Translations under genes and position numbers: made by a program | Shown: positions 9,350 through 18,743 of the stretch, in pieces | Numbering within the stretch: position 1 is the first letter of the stretch | Layout of the letters: the number at the start of each line of letters is the position of its first letter | Notes under the pieces: generated by a model | Databases searched by the model: none | What the model was told of the DNA's origin: nothing | The model's input: only the letters and a program-made list of their open reading frames with translations | Source of the DNA: Desulfosarcinaceae bacterium | Lineage (GTDB): Bacteria > Desulfobacterota > Desulfobacteria > Desulfobacterales > Desulfosarcinaceae | Reading direction: 5' to 3' | Length of the DNA: 64,000 nucleotides | Assembly (NCBI GenBank): GCA_030066015.1 | Contig: JASJCL010000002.1 | Coordinates: 53,135-117,134 of the forward strand

Positions 9350-12300
9350 ATGGTCGCAGCGGATCTTTTCACGCCATCGGATTTCGATACCCACTTCAAG
9401 GTATACCACGAGCTCATGGCCCACAAGGTGCTTGAGATCCTCCTGGTGGCCAGCCCCTACGACGCCTACATCCTCGAAGAGGATGGCAGCTTGGCTGCCA
9501 AGATCATTAACGAATACAGCGGCCTGAACCTGAGCCGCCCGCCGCGCCTCACCCGGGAGGCCTCCGCAGAAGGTGCCCTTGAGGCCGTCGGTCGCCGGCG
9601 CTTCGATCTGGTGCTGGCCATGCCCAACCCCGATGATCTGAATACCTACCTGCTCGGCATGGCCCTCAAGGAGCGACAGGCGGATCTGCCGGTGATTCTC
9701 CTGGCCCACAGCATCAAAGGGTTGCCGGAGCCACCGGGAGCCACCGCCGCCGCCGGCATCGATCAGATATTTATCTGGTCGGGGGATGCCGATCTGTTAC
9801 TGGCCATCGTCAAGAGTGTCGAAGATCGCCTCAACGCTCCCGACGACACCGGCCGGGCCATGACCCGCATCCTGCTGCTGGTGGAGGACTCGCCGCTCTA
9901 CCGCTCCTATCTTCTGCCGCGCATCTATCGCGAAGTGGTCCGCCAAACCCAGAACATTCTCGAGGAGAGCCTCAACGAGGAGCACCGTCTGCTCAAGATG
10001 CGTGCGCGGCTCAAGATCCTTGTGGCAGGGGACTACGAAAATGCCTGGTCCCTGTTTCAAACCTACCGCGACTATCTCTTCGGCGTCATCTCCGACACCC
10101 GTTTTCCCCGCGCCGGTCGGGTGGCGGAGACGGCTGGCTACGAACTGTTGCGGGCGGTAAAGGGGGAGATCCCCGACCTGCCCCTCCTGCTGCTCAGCAC
10201 GGAGTCGCAGAACCGCGAACGGGCGGCCCGCATTCCGGCCCAGTTCCTCGACAAAAACGATCCCCAGTTGTTCAACAAGCTGCACGACTATTTCATGGAC
10301 TATCTGGGATTCGGAGATTTCGTCTTTCGCACTGCCGCCGGAAAAGAGGTGGGGCGTGCCGGCAATCTGAAGATGCTGGAGAAGATTTTGCCCCAGATAC
10401 CCGAGGAACCGCTCTGCTACCACGCCAGCCGCAATCGCTTCTCCAATTGGATCATGGCCCGCGGGGAGATCACCTTGGCCTCCATGCTGCGCCGGGTCCA
10501 GGTCTCCGACTTCGATACGGTGGCCGAGATGCGGGCGTTTATCATCGCCAGCATCCGCTCTCTGCGCCTGTGGCGGCAAAAGGGGGTCGTGGCCGACTTC
10601 AGATCGGAACATTATGACCCCGAAATCTCCGACTTCGTCAAGATCGGCAGGGGGTCATTGGGGGGCAAGGCGCGCGGGCTGGCCTTCGTCGCCAACCTGC
10701 TGCGGCAATCCCACGATCTGGTAACCCGCTATCCCGATGTGACGATCCAAGTGCCGCGGACCCTTGTGATCACCACTACCGAATTCGACGCCTTTGTCGA
10801 AGAGAACGAATTGGAAAGCTTGCTGCGCGGCAGCCTCAGTGATACGCAAATCGCGCGCCGATTCGATGCGGGCGATTTTTCGGAAGAGATGATCGACTCG
10901 CTGGCGTGCTTCTTGGAACAAGTCACCTACCCGTTGTCGGTACGCTCATCGAGTCTGCTCGAGGATGCCCATTTTCACCCCTTCGCCGGACTCTACAAAA
11001 CCTTCATGGTGCCCAACAATCATCCCGATCCGGCAGTGCGTCTGGCCCAGCTGTGTACCGCCATCAAACTTGTCTACGCCTCGCTCTACTTTCGCGCCCC
11101 ACGCCGCTACAGTGACAGCGCCGCCTTCCAGCTGCGCAAGGAGAGCATGGCCGTCATGATTCAGCAAATGGTGGGACGGCAATACGGCGATTTCTTCTAC
11201 CCGGCCATCTCGGGTGTTGCCCAATCTCAGAACTACTACCCGGTGGGCCACCTTAAACCGGAGGAGGGCGTGGCGCGAATCGCGTTGGGATTCGGCGAAT
11301 CAGTGCTGGGCGGCAAAGGCGGCCTGCGCTTCTGTCCGCGCCATCCGAACTACCTGCCCCAATTCTCCAAACTGGAAGATATTCTCGACAACGCCCAGCA
11401 GCAGTTCTATGCGCTGCGCATGCGGGACAATCCGGATCAGCTCTACTTTGAACGCGGCGGCAATATCGAGCCGCGTGAGATTCACACCGCCGAAGCGGAG
11501 TTTCCCGTACGGGCCCTCTCCAGCACCTACCTGCCGGCGGAGGGGCGTGTCCGTGACGGCGCCCACCACAAGGGGCCCAAGCTTCTCACCTTTGCTGCGG
11601 TGCTAAAATACGGCCAGTACCCGCTGGCGTCCATCCTCGCTGATATCCTCACCCTGGGGCGCCAGGGGATGGGGTGCCCGGTGGAGTTTGAATTTTCGAT
11701 GAATCTGAACCCGGAGGATGGCGAGCGGCATGCGTTTCATTTGCTGCAGATGCGTCCCATGTCCGCCGCCGAAACGCCCATGGTGGTGGAAATTTCGGAC
11801 GAAGAGCGGGCAACATCCTTCTGTTACTCGCGCTCCGGGCTGGGGCATGGCCGTTTTGAATCTATCCGCGATATCGTCCAGGTGTCCCGCCGGCGCTTCG
11901 ATGCGGGTGAAACCGTGGCCATTGCCCAGGAGATCGCGGCCCTCAACGCCCGCCTGGCAGCCCAAGGCCGCACCTATCTACTCATGGGGCCGGGGCGCTG
12001 GGGCTCATTCGACCGCTGGTTGGGTATCCCTGTGAAATGGCGTGATATCGCCGCGGTGGGCGCCATGGTGGAACTGCGCAACGCCCAGCTCAGCGCCGAC
12101 GCCTCCCAAGGGTCCCATTTTCTCCAGCAAATCACCTCCCGCGGCATCCCCTACATCACCGTGACCGAAGCGGACACCCCTTCTGGAAATGGGGCCCTCA
12201 TGGATGATACGGTACCCGCCGTGAGCGACCGCCGTGGCCGCGGCCAGCGCGAGGCGGTGCGCTGGCACCAGCTGGAGGGAGCCCCCGTTGTGTCGCGTTC

Positions 12301-12391
12301 CCGCTGGCTGAACCACCTGCAGACGGCAACCCCCCTAATGATCAAATGCAATGGGCGCAGCTCAGAGTGCGTCATTCAGGTACCCGCATGA
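9350..12391 (+). CDS. Receiver-like domains fused to PEP-synthase/PPDK ATP-binding domain
   Basis: A 1013-residue protein of a poorly characterised family. Residues ~20-165 and ~165-315 look like two response-regulator-type folds: the second starts with RILLLVEDSPLYRSYLLPRIY and has VISDTRFPRAG as a possible phospho-acceptor loop. Residues ~420-850 resemble the pyruvate, phosphate dikinase/PEP synthase N-terminal ATP-grasp, with GSLGGKARGLAFV, SVRSSSLLEDAHFHPFAGLY and FLLQMRPMS-like ends. I see no phosphohistidine swivel domain and no PEP-binding TIM barrel, so it is unlikely to be a complete PEP synthase. The C-terminal ~150 residues (GPGRWGSFDRWLGIPVKW) are a further conserved-looking segment. 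The stop overlaps the lipoprotein start (ATGA), so the two are coupled. Confidence 0.75.
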   Translation: MVAADLFTPSDFDTHFKVYHELMAHKVLEILLVASPYDAYILEEDGSLAAKIINEYSGLNLSRPPRLTREASAEGALEAVGRRRFDLVLAMPNPDDLNTYLLGMALKERQADLPVILLAHSIKGLPEPPGATAAAGIDQIFIWSGDADLLLAIVKSVEDRLNAPDDTGRAMTRILLLVEDSPLYRSYLLPRIYREVVRQTQNILEESLNEEHRLLKMRARLKILVAGDYENAWSLFQTYRDYLFGVISDTRFPRAGRVAETAGYELLRAVKGEIPDLPLLLLSTESQNRERAARIPAQFLDKNDPQLFNKLHDYFMDYLGFGDFVFRTAAGKEVGRAGNLKMLEKILPQIPEEPLCYHASRNRFSNWIMARGEITLASMLRRVQVSDFDTVAEMRAFIIASIRSLRLWRQKGVVADFRSEHYDPEISDFVKIGRGSLGGKARGLAFVANLLRQSHDLVTRYPDVTIQVPRTLVITTTEFDAFVEENELESLLRGSLSDTQIARRFDAGDFSEEMIDSLACFLEQVTYPLSVRSSSLLEDAHFHPFAGLYKTFMVPNNHPDPAVRLAQLCTAIKLVYASLYFRAPRRYSDSAAFQLRKESMAVMIQQMVGRQYGDFFYPAISGVAQSQNYYPVGHLKPEEGVARIALGFGESVLGGKGGLRFCPRHPNYLPQFSKLEDILDNAQQQFYALRMRDNPDQLYFERGGNIEPREIHTAEAEFPVRALSSTYLPAEGRVRDGAHHKGPKLLTFAAVLKYGQYPLASILADILTLGRQGMGCPVEFEFSMNLNPEDGERHAFHLLQMRPMSAAETPMVVEISDEERATSFCYSRSGLGHGRFESIRDIVQVSRRRFDAGETVAIAQEIAALNARLAAQGRTYLLMGPGRWGSFDRWLGIPVKWRDIAAVGAMVELRNAQLSADASQGSHFLQQITSRGIPYITVTEADTPSGNGALMDDTVPAVSDRRGRGQREAVRWHQLEGAPVVSRSRWLNHLQTATPLMIKCNGRSSECVIQVPA

Positions 12392-13596
12392 GATTTGCGG
12401 TCGACCTTGCCGGCGGACCTGCCGCCATTCTCGGCGCATTAATCCTGCTTTGCGGCTGCGGTTTGCCCTTGGCCAACCATCACCCCGCCGATGAGGGGGC
12501 CGGTCCCGCCGCAGTCGGCCCGTTGAGCGCTGAGGTCCAATATGCCGGGGAGGTGCTGGCCTACATGATGCGCGTGGTTTTGGGTCGTGCCGGAGACCTT
12601 GACCGGCACATGGATTGGCGGCGCCAGGGTTTGGACGTCCCCCTCGACCTGGAGGCGATCACCGCCGCCATGCGGCATCCGGAGCGGCCCAAAAGCGATC
12701 TCATGGTGATGGACGCCAGCTTGGTGGGCCTTAGCGAGGTGCTGTACGACTACAATCCGCGCCTCAACCTGTTCAAGGGGCGATTCGCTTTCCACAGCCC
12801 CTATCCCAGTGCCGAATTGATCGCCCTGCGGTTGCTCCTGCTGGGCAAGCTCAACCGGGGTGAACGCCTGAGGCTCAGCGCCATCATCGACAGCGAGGCC
12901 GACCTGCTCGCCCAAGGCGCCGGGTTGCCGGCACGGCAACTGGCCGAGATGGGCCTCAATACCGACGAGGCCGCCTTGCTTCAGGCGGTCTATCGCAGCG
13001 AGCCCGCCTTTCAATGGTATTATAAGAGCCCGCCCCTGGTGGCCGCCATGAACGCCATGGGGCTGCTGATTCCGGAAGCGGTCGTGACCCGCACCCTGGC
13101 GCGAGACGACTATGCGGCCTGGCGCCGTCCGCCGGACAGATCGCTGCGGCCGAAGGTGCGCGTGGCCGTGTTGCCGTCCATGGTCCCCGGCTTCCGAAAT
13201 GGTGGCGGCGGGGGCCTGACGGCTCCGGAAGCGTATCTCACCGCTACCGCGAAGTTGAAGCGGTCGTTGGAAAACGCCGTCTCGGATAAGCTGGCGGGCG
13301 CCAACACCGCTGATCTCGTGGTCCAGCTGTTCCAGGAGCGGCCCTTCGCGCTGCACCCTTTAAACGCCCACCGCCACCTGGATCGCCTCTGCCCGGAGGC
13401 CGATCTGGCCATCATCGTCCTGGGGCGTAATGTTTATCGTTCCATGGCCTTTTCGCCTGCCAATACCTATGCCGCACAACGCCCCACCTGGTATCTGGAC
13501 CTTCTCGACCTGAAATATGGTCAGGCGGCTGCGGAGATCGATGCCATTGCCACTGAAGTCGCGCAGCGTCTCACCATCCGACCACCCACCTCCTGA
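12388..13596 (+). CDS. Hypothetical lipoprotein, coupled to the PPDK-like gene
   Basis: A 402-residue protein of unknown function. I choose the ATG at 12388, which overlaps the previous stop as ATGA. It gives a lipoprotein signal with the lipobox LLCGC and predicted acylation at Cys24, whereas the longer open frame from 12346 adds 14 residues and spoils the signal. The mature part is Leu/Ala-rich and soluble-looking, with no transmembrane helix and no motif I recognise. It is probably anchored in the inner or outer membrane. Tight coupling suggests it works with the receiver/PPDK-like protein. Confidence 0.75.
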   Translation: MRFAVDLAGGPAAILGALILLCGCGLPLANHHPADEGAGPAAVGPLSAEVQYAGEVLAYMMRVVLGRAGDLDRHMDWRRQGLDVPLDLEAITAAMRHPERPKSDLMVMDASLVGLSEVLYDYNPRLNLFKGRFAFHSPYPSAELIALRLLLLGKLNRGERLRLSAIIDSEADLLAQGAGLPARQLAEMGLNTDEAALLQAVYRSEPAFQWYYKSPPLVAAMNAMGLLIPEAVVTRTLARDDYAAWRRPPDRSLRPKVRVAVLPSMVPGFRNGGGGGLTAPEAYLTATAKLKRSLENAVSDKLAGANTADLVVQLFQERPFALHPLNAHRHLDRLCPEADLAIIVLGRNVYRSMAFSPANTYAAQRPTWYLDLLDLKYGQAAAEIDAIATEVAQRLTIRPPTS

Positions 13597-13828
13597 AGTT
13601 CCGGCACACCACCCGAGCTAAGATTGAGAAGCACCTGAAAACACACTTGAATCATCGATTGGGCCTTTCAGTGAAGGGCAAAAATGGCTAAAGCGCGTCC
13701 CCGCTTGTGGCGATAGAGAGGGGGAGCAAGGGAACAGTGAAACTCGGCAGCGCTGGTGCGAATTTCTTCCCCCGTAGTGACAAGCACCTCGACAGTGGAA
13801 AACAGCGAAGCGGAGGCTGGAGGCCTAA

Positions 13829-13984
13829 ATGAAGAAGAAAGAGATCGTTTTTTTCGATGAGTTGGGGTTCGGCTGGGTAGTAGATCCACATGTTATGAAA
13901 AAGATCCATGCCGCCAGTGTCAAAGAGGAGCTGATCGTCGAACGAACGCTTGCAGATTTGTTGAGGCGCAACAAGAGCCTTTAA
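13829..13984 (+). CDS. Small hypothetical protein (51 aa)
   Basis: A short ORF beginning MKKKEIVFFDELGFGWVVDP and ending at TAA 13982-13984. Support comes from a strong GGAGG five bases before the ATG and an in-frame TAA immediately upstream at 13826, which fixes the start. Base composition is lower in GC and richer in AAA/GTT-type codons than neighbouring genes. No family is recognised. It could be a real small protein or a remnant of a transferred gene. Confidence 0.45.
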   Translation: MKKKEIVFFDELGFGWVVDPHVMKKIHAASVKEELIVERTLADLLRRNKSL

Positions 13985-14093
13985 CCCCCCCGCCATCACT
14001 ATTGGAATGCCATTCGGCAGTCCGGGCGCCTCATCCCCCGCATCCCGGACGTTCCCACCCTTCACAGAAAAACCGATATTCGGGTTGCAAAAA

Positions 14094-14108
14094 TAACCCA
14101 ATGGGTTA
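14094..14108. promoter_or_regulatory. 15-bp palindrome upstream of the DUF2914 gene
   Basis: TAACCCA, one central A and TGGGTTA form a perfect palindrome ending 10 bases before the ATG at 14119. It occupies the place of the ribosome-binding site, and no Shine-Dalgarno sequence is seen. It may be an operator or a structured leader. Confidence 0.3.
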
Positions 14109-14118
14109 ATCTGCCCGC

Positions 14119-14538
14119 ATGCAGACCCATTTCCACATCCAGCGAGTGAGGATCGCCGGTCTGATTATGCTCCTGGTCCTCAGCTTACCGGTCTCCACTT
14201 GGACCGCCGACAGACCGCTGAACCTGGCGGAGGCCGTCATGTGCGAAGGCGTTCGGGATCTGGCGCCGCTCAACCCTGCGGCGGTTTTTTCCATCGCCAC
14301 TGGGAAGGTTTCGTGCTTTTCCAATTTCGATACGGTACCCAGCCAATCCTATATTTACCACCACTGGTACCATCGGGATAAGCTCAGCACGAAAAAGAAG
14401 CTTTTTTTAAAACCGCCCAGTTGGTCGACCTACAGCAGTATTCAGCTTCGTGAAGCGGACAAGGGTCCTTGGCGGGTCGAGATCACCGACGATAAAGGCA
14501 CGCTTTTCGCTACGCTGCGATTCAGTGTGACCGACTGA
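14119..14538 (+). CDS. DUF2914 domain protein, secreted
   Basis: A 139-residue protein with an N-terminal signal segment (AGLIMLLVLSLPVSTWTA) and a DUF2914-like body. The hallmark is the pattern HHWYHRDKL, then PPSWSTYSSI and GPWRVEITDDKGTLFATLRF near the C-terminus. The family has no known biochemical function and is found in Gram-negative envelopes. The gene is transcribed alone between the lipoprotein region and the c-di-AMP cyclase. The following 249 bases to 14787 contain no supported gene. Confidence 0.8.
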   Translation: MQTHFHIQRVRIAGLIMLLVLSLPVSTWTADRPLNLAEAVMCEGVRDLAPLNPAAVFSIATGKVSCFSNFDTVPSQSYIYHHWYHRDKLSTKKKLFLKPPSWSTYSSIQLREADKGPWRVEITDDKGTLFATLRFSVTD

Positions 14539-14787
14539 ATTGGGCGGCACCCGATCCACCGGCTGCCCATTGGGAGCCCCGCCGGTCGGCATCCCAATTC
14601 CATGTGGCAACTGCTGGCCCCAGCCATCCATCGCTGGCGTAACCCTGCCATATCGTGCGCTGCTGAAGAGGCCACCATGCGACGGGCGGATGGGGCCCCT
14701 TCAGCCGGGACCGCGGCCTCACCTCCCTGATGATATGGATGAACCCTTGCACGTGAACACCCGCCCCGCTCCCCCGACAGAGGCCCG

Positions 14788-16227
14788 ATGGATTTAGGAT
14801 CCTCCTTCATTGCCGCCATCAGGTGGCAGGATGCCGTCGACATCCTGCTGAACAGCTACATCCTGTTTCGTCTCTATGTCCTTTTTCGAGGGACCAACGT
14901 GATCCGCGTTATCGTCGGGATCGCTTTCCTGTGGGTATTCCAGCGGGTGGCCGTCGCCATGGGGCTGATCGTCACCAGCTGGGCCATGCAGGGTATCATC
15001 GCCGGCGCGGCCTTGATCATCATCATCGTCTTCCGAAACGAGATCCGCAGCGTGCTGCAGGCCAAGAATTTGCGTGGCCTGCTGTGGGGCTTTCCCTATG
15101 CAGCCGAGCGCCCGCCGCTGGAGGTGATCAGTGAGAGTGTCTACGAATTGGCCCGTCGGCGGATAGGGGCCCTCATCGTCCTGCCGGCCAAAGATGACCT
15201 CGAGGATACCTGCCAAGGGGGGCTTGCCTGGAAGGGCCAGCTTTCCAAGGAGATGCTCTTATCGATCTTCTGGAACGGCAACCCGGTTCACGACGGTGCC
15301 GTGGTCCTTCAGGGACGGCAGGTGCAGCAGGTGGGCACCATCCTGCCGTTGAGCAAGCGGGAGGATCTGCCCTCCTATTACGGCACTCGCCACCGGGCCG
15401 CGGTCGGGTTGGCCGAGGTGTCCGACGCTCTGGTGGTGGTGGTATCGGAGGAGCGGGGCCAGGTGGTGGTGGCCAAGGGCGGGGAGTTGCTGCCGATCCA
15501 GGACAATCTCCAGCTCGAAGAGATCCTCGCCAACCACGGCGCGCGCGGCCTGCATCCCCGCGCAGAGAGCTGGCGGGACAAATTGGAACTCGGTACGGCC
15601 GCCCTGGTATCGACCATCTGCGTGCTGGGCATCTGGTTCAGTTTTGCCCGCGGCCTGGAGACCTTCACCTCTCTTGAGATCCCCATCGAGTATATGAACC
15701 GCAGTTCCAGCATGGAGATATTCGGGGCCTCGGTCAACACCATCAATCTCAATCTCAGCGGCTCGGGCGCCCTGATTCGCTCCTTGAATCCGGACCAGGT
15801 CAAGGTCAAGCTCGACCTTAGTCGGGCCAAGGTGGGTCCCAACTCCTACACCATCACCCGCGAGGATATCGATCTGCCCCCCGGCATCAACCTCAAAAGT
15901 GTGGCGCCCGCCACAGTGGAGGTCACCCTGGATGTTCCCGTGGAAAAGGAGCTCCCCATTCAGGCCGATTGGTCCGGCAAGCTGCCGGAGAACCTGATTC
16001 TAGAGTCTGTCAAATTGGTGCCTGAACGCGTGCGGGTCGTGGGTGGCAGTCAAATTCTGAAGGAGATCGATACCCTCTACACCGACAAGTTGCCCCTCAA
16101 TACACTCAAGACGTCCGGCGCAATGACCACCCGGCTGGCCCTCCAGCCAGGCACGCTCAAGATTGCCGATGGTGCGCGCGACAAGGTCGTTGTGCGCTTC
16201 ACCCTGCGCGAGCGACGGGTGCGCTGA
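14788..16227 (+). CDS. cdaA: Diadenylate cyclase (CdaA-type) fused to YbbR repeats
   Basis: A 479-residue membrane enzyme that condenses two ATP into cyclic di-AMP. The N-terminus has about three transmembrane helices (residues ~10-85), followed by the DAC domain with the catalytic motifs NPVHDGAVVLQG (~residue 170) and GTRHRAAVGL (~200). A further membrane span lies near 270-290 (TAALVSTICVLGIWFSFA). Residues ~300-475 are YbbR repeats, which in Firmicutes occur in the separate regulator CdaR. Here enzyme and regulator are one polypeptide, with the YbbR part predicted to be periplasmic. The start ATG has AGAGG upstream. Confidence 0.9.
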   Translation: MDLGSSFIAAIRWQDAVDILLNSYILFRLYVLFRGTNVIRVIVGIAFLWVFQRVAVAMGLIVTSWAMQGIIAGAALIIIIVFRNEIRSVLQAKNLRGLLWGFPYAAERPPLEVISESVYELARRRIGALIVLPAKDDLEDTCQGGLAWKGQLSKEMLLSIFWNGNPVHDGAVVLQGRQVQQVGTILPLSKREDLPSYYGTRHRAAVGLAEVSDALVVVVSEERGQVVVAKGGELLPIQDNLQLEEILANHGARGLHPRAESWRDKLELGTAALVSTICVLGIWFSFARGLETFTSLEIPIEYMNRSSSMEIFGASVNTINLNLSGSGALIRSLNPDQVKVKLDLSRAKVGPNSYTITREDIDLPPGINLKSVAPATVEVTLDVPVEKELPIQADWSGKLPENLILESVKLVPERVRVVGGSQILKEIDTLYTDKLPLNTLKTSGAMTTRLALQPGTLKIADGARDKVVVRFTLRERRVR

Positions 16228-16442
16228 GCCCGGCGACCGGCCATGCCGGCCACGCCTGCCCTGATCCCATCGGCACCATCGCCCGATCGGCCACCCAGGA
16301 GATCATCTGCCCCGAAGGTGCGCCCATTCGGAAGAAACCCTTCCCAGACCAATCGCCCCATGGGGGGCTTCAACACGGGGTCTGCGGGCCTTTGGGCCGC
16401 TGTCGAAAGCGGCCGCGTCGGCGCCTGGAACGCCTCCACCGG

Positions 16443-17792
16443 CTAATTGACGGCCATCTCCCCCGATACCCCCCTGGCCGGGACGGCGAGGTCGGCCAGG
16501 GTCCGCAGCCGATCCTGCAGGATGGCCAGCTGCCGGAAGAGATCGTGTTCGGCGCGCGCGCCGGCTGCCAGGATTGGACGCTTGTAGTAGAAGGCCAGCC
16601 AGTCCTGGAGGCCTGTCAAGCCGCACCGCGCCGCCAGATCCATGAACAGGGCCACGTCCAGGACCAGCGGGGCCGCCAGGATGCTGTCGCGGCAGAGAAA
16701 GTCGATCTTGATCTGCATGGGGTAGCCGAGCCAACCGAAGATGTCGATATTGTCCCAGCCCTCCTTGTTGTCGCCGCGGGGCGGGTAATAATTGATATCG
16801 ACGGTGTGGTACATGTCGCTGTAGAGATCCGGGTAGACCTGAGCGTCGAGGATCTGTTCCAGGGCGCTCAGCTTGCTCACCTGCTTGGATTTGAGCGCTT
16901 CGGCGTCCCTCAGCACGAGACCGTCGCGGTTTCCCAGGATGTTGGTCGAGAACCAACCGGAAACGCCCAGCAGGCGCGCTTTGAAAGCCGGGGCCAATAC
17001 GGTTTTGATCATGGTTTGTCCGGACTTGAAATCCTTGCCGGAGATGGGGACGCCCGCTTCCGCGGCCAAGTCCTGAAGGGCCGGTATCTCTTCGGTCAGA
17101 TTGGGGGCCCCATTGGCAAATGGCACCCCCTCTCGAATTGCGGCGTAAGCGTAGATCATGCTGGGGACAATGGCGGGGTGGCTCGTTTCCAATCCCTCCT
17201 CGAAGGCGGACAGGGACTGGTGGACCGGTGCCAGTTCGCCGTAGGATTCGGTGCTGGCGCACCAGACCATGACCGCACGGTCTAAGTCGTTGGCGGCTTT
17301 GAATGACCGGATATCGTCCCGCAGCTGCTCGGCGAGCGCCATCTTGCTGCCGGCCTGTTTGACGTGGGGCCCTTCGATCTGGCGAACACAGGCGCGATCG
17401 AACACCGCCGGCATGGGGCGAATGCGCTCGAGATCGGCCTTGATGTGCGCCAGGGTCGCGGGCGCCAGCACGCCGGCCTTCAGCGCGGCGGTGTGCATAT
17501 TCTCCGGAAAGATATCCCAGCCCCCGAAGACCAAGTCTTCCAGCCGCGCCAGGGGGAGCAGATTCTTGATGGGGATCTCACCGCCGGCTTCCGCTGCCAT
17601 GGGCAAGGTGCCCATCTGGCTCAACGCGCCGATGGGCAGACCCAGCCCCTGGCGAATGGCCAGGACGCCGCCGATGAAGGTGGTGGCGACGGCGCCCATG
17701 CCGGGCATCAAGACCCCTAAACGACCTTCCGGACGCCGCCTGGATGTGGTCACTCCCTCGACTCGTTTTTCAGCTTCGCTGTGTTGATCCAC
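16443..17792 (-). CDS. ino1: myo-Inositol-3-phosphate synthase
   Basis: A 449-residue NAD-dependent enzyme converting glucose-6-phosphate to 1L-myo-inositol-1(3)-phosphate. The NAD-binding turn is PGMGAVATTFIGG near residue 30; later SGWFSTNILGNRDG and INYYPPRGDNKEGWDNIDIF are strong family marks. I use a GTG start at 17792 preceded by GGAGAG; the open frame runs far upstream but overlaps the deacetylase and does not look coding there. It is the last gene of the leftward cluster, 89 bases after the PIG-L deacetylase. Beside an MshA-like glycosyltransferase and a deacetylase, it would supply the inositol phosphate acceptor. Confidence 0.92.
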   Translation of the reverse strand: MDQHSEAEKRVEGVTTSRRRPEGRLGVLMPGMGAVATTFIGGVLAIRQGLGLPIGALSQMGTLPMAAEAGGEIPIKNLLPLARLEDLVFGGWDIFPENMHTAALKAGVLAPATLAHIKADLERIRPMPAVFDRACVRQIEGPHVKQAGSKMALAEQLRDDIRSFKAANDLDRAVMVWCASTESYGELAPVHQSLSAFEEGLETSHPAIVPSMIYAYAAIREGVPFANGAPNLTEEIPALQDLAAEAGVPISGKDFKSGQTMIKTVLAPAFKARLLGVSGWFSTNILGNRDGLVLRDAEALKSKQVSKLSALEQILDAQVYPDLYSDMYHTVDINYYPPRGDNKEGWDNIDIFGWLGYPMQIKIDFLCRDSILAAPLVLDVALFMDLAARCGLTGLQDWLAFYYKRPILAAGARAEHDLFRQLAILQDRLRTLADLAVPARGVSGEMAVN

Positions 17793-17881
17793 GCTCTCTC
17801 CATTCCCTTTCTCTGTTGTCGAATTTGCGGTGTTACGAGATGATTGGCAATCTGTTTTCAATCGCTGTTGGACAAATTGGG

Positions 17882-18622
17882 CTAGAGTGGCAGCGCCACG
17901 CGGTGAAATCCCTCGGCCAGCTCGAAGGACATGCCCTCCGCCATATCGCGGCAGCGATCCCGGAGCCATTCCACCGGATCTGAGAAGCGGAATTCCCGCA
18001 TCTGGCTTGCATGGCAGCGCAGGGCCTCGATCTTGCGGTCGAAAGTGGCCGTGATGTCGACGCGGTAGTTGATCTCTTCCGTGCCCCAGAACAGGATCTC
18101 GGCCACCTTGTGTGGTTCGAGCCCCGCCTTGAGAAGGTCGGGGTAGGCCATGTGATCGCGGGCGTAGGGGTACACGGCATCCATGGCCACTTGACCGATG
18201 ATGCGGTGATCCCGGTGCCATAGGTAGCGCCGGTAAGGATCCGATGTGATCAGAGTTCGGGGGCGATAGAGCCGGAGGAGGTGGACCACATCCTTGCGCA
18301 GTTCGGCGGTTTCCTCCAGCCCCTGATCGGGGTAGCCCATGTAGACCACCTCGCTGGCGCCGACGGTTTCGGCCGCCCGCGCCTGTTCCTGCCGCCGGAT
18401 TTGCGACAGGCGTTGCGGTGATATGGTACGGTCGCTGGTTCCCTTGTCGCCGCTGGTGGCGACCGCGTAGACCACGCGGCGGCCTTCGTCGGCCCAACGG
18501 ATGACCGTTCCGGCGGCGCCGAATTCGGTGTCGTCCGGATGGGCCGCCAGGGCGAGCACGTCACAGGCTGGCGGCCGGGTGGCGGGAATGTGGTCGTGGA
18601 TCGTAATGGTCGGCTTCTTCAT
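17882..18622 (-). CDS. PIG-L family N-acetylglucosaminyl deacetylase (MshB/BshB-like)
   Basis: A 246-residue zinc-dependent LmbE-like deacetylase that removes acetyl from GlcNAc-linked substrates. The zinc/catalytic motif AHPDDTEFG sits near residue 28, and the distal HRDHR motif near 135 supplies another histidine ligand. It begins 121 bases after the glycosyltransferase stop and is followed by inositol-3-phosphate synthase. In mycothiol synthesis the same pair of activities makes GlcN-inositol, so this gene is the natural second-step enzyme if the MshA-like neighbour makes GlcNAc-inositol(-phosphate). The exact substrate is inferred from context only. Confidence 0.88.
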   Translation of the reverse strand: MKKPTITIHDHIPATRPPACDVLALAAHPDDTEFGAAGTVIRWADEGRRVVYAVATSGDKGTSDRTISPQRLSQIRRQEQARAAETVGASEVVYMGYPDQGLEETAELRKDVVHLLRLYRPRTLITSDPYRRYLWHRDHRIIGQVAMDAVYPYARDHMAYPDLLKAGLEPHKVAEILFWGTEEINYRVDITATFDRKIEALRCHASQMREFRFSDPVEWLRDRCRDMAEGMSFELAEGFHRVALPL

Positions 18623-18743
18623 CGGTGTAGGGGGTCTCCGCGTTTATTGCCTCGACGGCGTCCTTCTGCCCATCGTGTCGTTTTATCCAGTGACAACATA
18701 GGATCACCTGATCCCGTCGTCCAGGGCGGACACTGTCTGAGCG

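Noticed and set aside
17793..18497. A longer open frame upstream of inositol-3-phosphate synthase giving 684 residues
   Set aside because: The extra 235 residues overlap the PIG-L gene in another frame, are Arg/Pro-rich and unlike any protein; the GTG at 17792 has a ribosome-binding site.
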